Both the position numbers and the translations under genes were made by a program. DNA of 7,709 nt from an uncultured Fibrobacter sp. (GTDB lineage Bacteria; Fibrobacterota; Fibrobacteria; Fibrobacterales; Fibrobacteraceae), in NCBI RefSeq assembly GCF_937877005.1, contig NZ_CALEFV010000002.1:1-7709 (forward strand), given 5' to 3'. Shown here in pieces: positions 6,698 through 7,709 of the stretch (positions are counted from its first letter, which is position 1; each line of letters begins with the position of its first letter). The notes below the pieces were generated by a model, which was not told the origin of the DNA, searched no databases, and saw only the letters and a list, made by a program, of their open reading frames with translations.

Positions 6698-6751
6698 CAG
6701 ACCGCCCATGGCGGTTTGGGGTGCCTTCGTCGGCAAAATCCCCCTTTTTTT
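6698..6751 (+). terminator. Terminator-like hairpins with T tract upstream of gap
   Basis: The first stem pairs 6698-6706 with 6710-6718 around a CAT loop (nine pairs, one G-T; core ACCGCC/GGCGGT). A second structure pairs GGGGTGCC (6718-6725) with GGCA (6732-6735) and CCCC (6740-6743), with AAAT bulged out, followed directly by seven T (6745-6751). The two share G6718, so they compete slightly. The shape is that of an intrinsic terminator read on the plus strand, yet no plus-strand gene lies upstream. It may stop stray transcripts from entering gap, or the T run may simply be an upstream promoter element. Confidence 0.5.
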
Positions 6752-6761
6752 GACCAGATAC

Positions 6762-6792
6762 TACACAAACACTTCGGAATTTTGTATCTTTG
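6762..6792 (+). promoter_or_regulatory. Possible gap promoter
   Basis: TATCTTTG at 6785-6792 fits TAnnTTTG. Upstream by 17 bases, TACACA at 6762-6767 matches TTGACA at 4 of 6 positions. A start near 6797-6800 would give a leader of about 60 bases, containing a weak hairpin (CCACC 6807-6811 with GGTGG 6818-6822). TTTG at 6749-6752 is too far from the box to be its -33 partner. Position relative to gap is sensible; strength cannot be judged. Confidence 0.5.
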
Positions 6793-6846
6793 AGCCCAAG
6801 TTCGCACCACCCTTACCGGTGGGTAGCAATTTCAACAAAACAAACA

Positions 6847-6852
6847 AAAGGA
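6847..6852 (+). promoter_or_regulatory. Ribosome binding site of gap
   Basis: AAAGGA ends 7 bases before the ATG at 6860, in an A-rich, unstructured stretch. It is the only clear Shine-Dalgarno in the window, which suits a highly expressed glycolytic gene. Confidence 0.5.
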
Positions 6853-6859
6853 TCCAATA

Positions 6860-7709
6860 ATGGCTCTCAAACTCGGTATCAATGGTTTCGGTCGTATCGG
6901 CCGTATGGTCTTCCGCGCTGCTGTGGAAAACTTCTCCAAGGACATCAAGGTTGTCGGTATCAACGACCTCCTCGACGCTGACTACCTCGCTTACATGCTG
7001 AAGTACGACTCCGTCCACGGTGCTTTCAACCACGACATCAAGGTCGAAGGCAACTTCCTCATCGTCGACGGCAACAAGATCCAGATCTTCGCTGAAAAGG
7101 ATCCGACCAACATTACTTGGGGCGCTCTCGATGTAGACGTCGTTGTTGAATCCACTGGCTTCTTCCTGACCGAAGAACTCGCTTCTGCTCACCTCAAGGC
7201 CGGTGCCAAGAAGGTGATCATGTCTGCTCCGTCTAAGGACGCTACTCCGATGTTCGTGTACGGCGTGAACGACAAGACCTACGCTGGCCAGAAGATCATC
7301 TCCAACGCTTCCTGCACCACCAACTGCCTTGCCCCGATCTCCAAGGTTCTCGATGAAAAGTTCGGCATCGTCCGTGGCCTCATGACCACCGTTCACGCTG
7401 CAACTGCTACTCAGAAGACCGTTGACGGCCCGTCCAAGAAGGACTGGCGCGGTGGCCGTGGCATCCTCGAAAACATCATCCCGTCTTCTACGGGTGCTGC
7501 TAAGGCCGTGGGTAAGGTTCTCCCGCAGCTCAACGGCAAGCTCACCGGTATGTCTATGCGCGTGCCGACTTCCGACGTGTCCGTCGTTGACCTGACTGTC
7601 GAACTCAAGAAGGCTTGCACTTACGAAGAAATCTGCGCTGCCATGAAGGAAGCTTCTGAAGGCGAACTCAAGGGCATCCTCGGTTACACCGACGAAGCCG
7701 TTGTTTCTA
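6860..7709 (+). CDS. gap: Glyceraldehyde-3-phosphate dehydrogenase, phosphorylating, type I (C-terminus missing)
   Basis: The cytosolic glycolytic enzyme converts glyceraldehyde 3-phosphate, phosphate and NAD+ to 1,3-bisphosphoglycerate and NADH. The first 283 residues are present of a family length near 335; the frame is open to the right edge. The Rossmann motif is GINGFGRIG (6-14). Asp36 in GINDLLD marks NAD rather than NADP preference. The active-site signature is ASCTTNCLAP (150-159) with nucleophile C152, and H179 in TTVHA is the catalytic base. KTVDGPSKKDWRGGR (186-200) and the S-loop region are the GapA type seen in E. coli rather than the archaeal or GapB type. The start at 6860 is set by the AAAGGA ribosome site and the family N-terminus. 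Codons are strongly skewed (AAG, GAA, CTC, ATC, GGT/GGC), as expected for heavy expression. It diverges from the lipoprotein gene with its own promoter. What follows downstream is not visible. Confidence 0.5.
   Translation, partial: MALKLGINGFGRIGRMVFRAAVENFSKDIKVVGINDLLDADYLAYMLKYDSVHGAFNHDIKVEGNFLIVDGNKIQIFAEKDPTNITWGALDVDVVVESTGFFLTEELASAHLKAGAKKVIMSAPSKDATPMFVYGVNDKTYAGQKIISNASCTTNCLAPISKVLDEKFGIVRGLMTTVHAATATQKTVDGPSKKDWRGGRGILENIIPSSTGAAKAVGKVLPQLNGKLTGMSMRVPTSDVSVVDLTVELKKACTYEEICAAMKEASEGELKGILGYTDEAVVS

Noticed and set aside
6749..6755. TTGACC as a -35 for gap
   Set aside because: No acceptable -10 lies 16-18 bases downstream; TATCTT is about 29 bases away.
6761..7396. 211-codon minus-strand frame opposite gap
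   Set aside because: gap is unmistakable on the plus strand; the acidic, Val- and Ser-rich product is a shadow of its strong codon bias.

Overview
The window looks like chromosomal DNA from a Fibrobacter-like bacterium (Fibrobacterota/FCB group). This is an inference. It rests on TAnnTTTG-type promoter boxes of the kind described for Bacteroidetes, weak or absent Shine-Dalgarno sequences at three of the four genes, a HisRS of a non-E. coli subtype, and an intergenic repeat of the TGTCATTCTGAG type that I associate from memory with Fibrobacter genomes. No marker gene fixes the species.

Layout. Bases 1-6647 hold three genes on the minus strand, and gap runs off the right edge on the plus strand. 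Reading along the minus strand: a very large lipoprotein (6647-2808; two similar N-terminal domains, TPR array, DUF3857-like region, transglutaminase-like core with an intact Cys-His-Asp set); a 233-base spacer filled by an inverted-repeat element (2604-2792) with several small hairpins; hisS (2574-1297); and a membrane-anchored SGNH/GDSL hydrolase (1300 to beyond base 1) whose ATG overlaps the hisS stop codon. The 212-base region 6648-6859 is a divergent promoter region between the lipoprotein gene and gap (6860 to beyond 7709). It carries a terminator-like hairpin with a T tract, a possible gap promoter, and the only clear Shine-Dalgarno sequence in the window.

How the genes relate. hisS and the SGNH hydrolase are probably co-transcribed and translationally coupled, although one is for tRNA charging and the other for the cell envelope. 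The lipoprotein and the SGNH protein are both predicted to act outside the cytoplasm. gap is a central glycolytic gene with an independent promoter. The window contains no CRISPR array, transposase, toxin-antitoxin pair, defence module, tRNA or rRNA that I can support. The most distinctive items are the multidomain transglutaminase-like lipoprotein, the two promoter boxes placed almost on top of their start codons (possible leaderless transcripts), the inverted-repeat element, and a HisRS with a changed motif 3.
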